Under the pieces are notes generated by a model that did not search any database, had not been told where the DNA came from, and saw only the letters and a program-made list of their open reading frames with translations. A stretch of 6,975 nucleotides of DNA from Armatimonadota bacterium (GTDB lineage: Bacteria; Armatimonadota; Armatimonadia; Armatimonadales; Armatimonadaceae). Below are positions 5,140-6,975 of this stretch, in pieces (position 1 is the stretch's first letter; each line of letters begins with the position of its first letter). The position numbers and the translations under genes are program-made. Location of the stretch: assembly GCA_030833025.1 (NCBI GenBank), contig JAURHZ010000126.1, positions 1-6,975 on the forward strand, read 5' to 3'.

Positions 5140-6950
5140 AGGCTTTGATTCGTAACATTTTTGCGGCCACCGTCATCGTTGCCGGAGCTGCAAATCTCGC
5201 CGTTGCGCAGACATCCCCTTTGATTGTCGATGTCGCAGACAAGGCATCCAAGGCTGAAATCGCCCAGCTGCAAACAAAAATCGGTGGACGCTGGAGACCT
5301 AACTCTGTGGTGGCATCCAGCAACCATGTCTATCAAGTCTTTCTTTCTGCAGCCGAACGCGCCAAGGCAATAGCGGCGCTGAAGACATCCAGCAATATCG
5401 ATGCCTACGACACTGAGCATACCTACCAGCTTGATCCTGACTTTCTTCCGTTAGGCATCCGCCAAACAGATAAAGCAACGGCTAAGCCTGCAACGCACAA
5501 ATCACTTTCTGCAACTCCAAATGACCCTCGCTACGGTGAGCAGTGGAACTTCCAAATGGTTGGTGCCGAAGCCGCATGGAAGCGCTCCCGCGGTACGGGT
5601 GTTGTTGTTGCCGTGATCGATACCGGCGTGTCTGGCACGACCACTGGCAAGGGCCAAGCCTGTCGCGACTTCGGTTCTACATCATTTACGGCTGGTTACG
5701 ACTTCGTTAACAACGATGCTGATCCATACGATGACCACGGTCACGGAACCCACGTCGCGGGGACCATCGCCGAAGCAACCAACAATTCCGAAGGTGTTGC
5801 AGGTCTCGCCTACGGCGCGACCATCATGCCTCTCAAGGTTCTGAGTGCTGCCGGCTCGGGTACAAGCGCTGATATCGCGGATGCCATCCGCTGGGCAGCC
5901 GACAAGGGCGCAAATGTTATAAACATGAGCCTTGGCAGCCCTTTCCCTGATGCCGTTATTCGCAGTGCGTGTACGTACGCATCCAAGAAGGGTGTCGTTA
6001 TCGTCGCCGCTGCTGGTAACTCTGGTAAGCAGGGCGTCGGGTATCCTGCCGCCTACTCCGAGTGCATCGCTGTGAGTTCGGTTGGGCCATCCGGAAAGCT
6101 CGCTGGCTACTCCAGCTGGGGCAAGCAAGTTGCGCTCGCAGCGCCAGGTGGTGACATCGGTGGCTATGCCGGTGATCGTAATGAAGCCGCGGGAATTCTT
6201 CAAAATACCAACCTCCCAGTGGAGGTTGGTGGCCAGGGGGATGGCTATTACGCCTTCCAAGGCACCAGTATGGCAAGTCCACACGTGGCTGCCGCCGCTG
6301 CTCTCGTTGTCTCGCAAGGCATTAAAGATCCAGCTCAGGTGCGTAAGGCCCTGATCGAGTCTGCGGTCAAGGTGTCGGGTGGGGATGTCAAAAAGTACGG
6401 TGCTGGCATTTTAAATGTCGACAAAGCCACTGCACTGGCTGCAAAGTGGACGGGGCGCTCCGATGAGATTCCGGAACCATTTACCACGATGGTTTCAAGC
6501 AACAAGTCGCCTATTGCAAAGCTGACCGGATTGCCGATTTCCCTGCCAAGCATCGTGATCGCAGTTGTTGGACTGCTGGCCGCACTGATTCGCATCAAGC
6601 GCCCATTCCTACGCCGTGCTTGGGTAAACTTTGCATTCTCCGTAATCGGGACATCGTTCATCGTCACCCTCGCGATCGCGTTGGCACCGGTTCCTGAGCT
6701 GGTCCCCGTTGCCGTCACAATGCTGGCTGCGCTCCGGATGCTGATGGCTCGTAACACGGCTGGAGCTCTCGCCGCAGTTGGAGTCACGATTGGTGCCGCG
6801 CTCACACTTGTAAACTTCCAGGTGCCAACCGCTGGTAGCAGTGTGCTCGGGGTGACCTGTGATGCGGAACGGATGATGGGAATCCTCAGCATCATGTCGA
6901 TTTTGGGAGCAGGCCGGACGTACTTGATGGCGACGCAATCACGCGACTAG
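5136..6950 (+). CDS. Membrane-anchored S8 family serine protease (subtilase) with five C-terminal membrane helices
   Basis: This is a 604-residue exported serine endopeptidase. Residues 1-24 are a Sec signal peptide with an AVA|Q cleavage site after Ala24. Residues about 28-100 resemble an I9-type propeptide that would chaperone and inhibit the enzyme before self-cleavage. The subtilisin domain spans about 130-435: Asp162 (VAVIDTGV), His203 (HGTHVAGT), oxyanion Asn295 (AAAGNSG) and Ser378 (GTSMASPH). All catalytic residues are present. After a short linker, hydrophobic segments at about 468-487, 495-517, 519-537, 541-561 and 580-598 predict five helices. The loop KRPFLRR (488-494), Arg534/Arg539 and the C-terminal Arg lie on the side expected to be cytoplasmic, which leaves the protease in the periplasm. 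Cysteines at 176, 279, 310 and 575 could form disulfides. Most bacterial subtilases are secreted or hold one C-terminal helix, so this tail is unusual. The gene overlaps the upstream small-protein gene by 4 bases. Confidence 0.95.
   Translation: MKALIRNIFAATVIVAGAANLAVAQTSPLIVDVADKASKAEIAQLQTKIGGRWRPNSVVASSNHVYQVFLSAAERAKAIAALKTSSNIDAYDTEHTYQLDPDFLPLGIRQTDKATAKPATHKSLSATPNDPRYGEQWNFQMVGAEAAWKRSRGTGVVVAVIDTGVSGTTTGKGQACRDFGSTSFTAGYDFVNNDADPYDDHGHGTHVAGTIAEATNNSEGVAGLAYGATIMPLKVLSAAGSGTSADIADAIRWAADKGANVINMSLGSPFPDAVIRSACTYASKKGVVIVAAAGNSGKQGVGYPAAYSECIAVSSVGPSGKLAGYSSWGKQVALAAPGGDIGGYAGDRNEAAGILQNTNLPVEVGGQGDGYYAFQGTSMASPHVAAAAALVVSQGIKDPAQVRKALIESAVKVSGGDVKKYGAGILNVDKATALAAKWTGRSDEIPEPFTTMVSSNKSPIAKLTGLPISLPSIVIAVVGLLAALIRIKRPFLRRAWVNFAFSVIGTSFIVTLAIALAPVPELVPVAVTMLAALRMLMARNTAGALAAVGVTIGAALTLVNFQVPTAGSSVLGVTCDAERMMGILSIMSILGAGRTYLMATQSRD
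6207..6230 (+). repeat. Perfect 10-bp inverted repeat (hairpin) inside the subtilase gene
   Basis: ACCAACCTCC (6207-6216) pairs perfectly with GGAGGTTGGT (6221-6230) around the 4-base loop CAGT. It lies in a coding stretch for Asn-Leu-Pro-Val-Glu-Val-Gly-Gly, about 37 bases before the catalytic Ser378 codon. No T-tract follows (GGCCAGGGGG), so it is not a classical terminator. It may be chance or an mRNA structure. Confidence 0.6.
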
Positions 6951-6975
6951 GGTGTCTGAAATACCTGAATTTTTG

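Noticed and set aside
5682..6317. A 211-codon minus-strand frame within the subtilase gene
   Set aside because: It lies wholly inside a gene with all catalytic motifs, and its product shows no domain pattern.
6951..6975. Possible terminator after the subtilase (CTGAAAT and CTGAATT with a T-run)
   Set aside because: The two elements are direct, not inverted, repeats, and only 25 bases are visible, so no stem can be supported.
1..6975. Mobile element, defence system or CRISPR array
   Set aside because: No transposase, integrase, phage gene, regularly spaced repeats or terminal inverted repeats were seen. The only long repeat is the FKBP domain duplication.

Overview
The window reads as chromosomal DNA from a diderm (Gram-negative-type) bacterium. 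The outer-membrane secretin, the lipoprotein signal peptide and the Sec-exported protease all point that way. Base composition looks moderate (slightly above 50% GC by eye). I cannot name a phylum from the sequence. I see no tRNA, rRNA, CRISPR array, insertion sequence or phage gene.

Left block, plus strand (1-3321). The 3' end of a secretin gene (GspD-like) is followed 3 bases later by a complete GspE/PilB-family secretion ATPase. The ATPase carries an N-terminal pair of MshEN-type motifs that may bind cyclic di-GMP. Seventeen bases later comes a RidA/YjgF-superfamily gene, a metabolic protein with no obvious link to secretion. The block ends at a strong hairpin (about 3370-3399) that can terminate transcription from both sides.

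Middle block, minus strand (3428-4705). Two FKBP-type prolyl isomerase genes lie 12 bases apart. The upstream one encodes two near-identical FKBP domains with no signal peptide, the product of an internal tandem duplication. The downstream one encodes a lipoprotein with a single FKBP domain. Three FKBP domains with intact ligand-pocket residues are thus made from one likely transcript, one protein cytoplasmic and the other in the envelope.

Right block, plus strand (4942-6950). After a 236-base divergent intergenic region comes a 65-residue soluble protein that I do not recognise. It overlaps by 4 bases (ATGA) a 604-residue subtilase. The protease has a signal peptide, a propeptide-like region and a complete Asp-His-Ser catalytic domain. 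It ends in an unusual C-terminal region with five predicted membrane helices whose charges fit a periplasmic catalytic domain.

Taken together, the genes share an envelope theme: secretion machinery, protein folding and an anchored protease. They form three transcription units and need not be one system. The least ordinary items are the polytopic subtilase with its translationally coupled small partner, the internally duplicated FKBP protein beside a lipoprotein paralogue, and the two-gene secretin/ATPase module with no GspF or pseudopilin gene following it.
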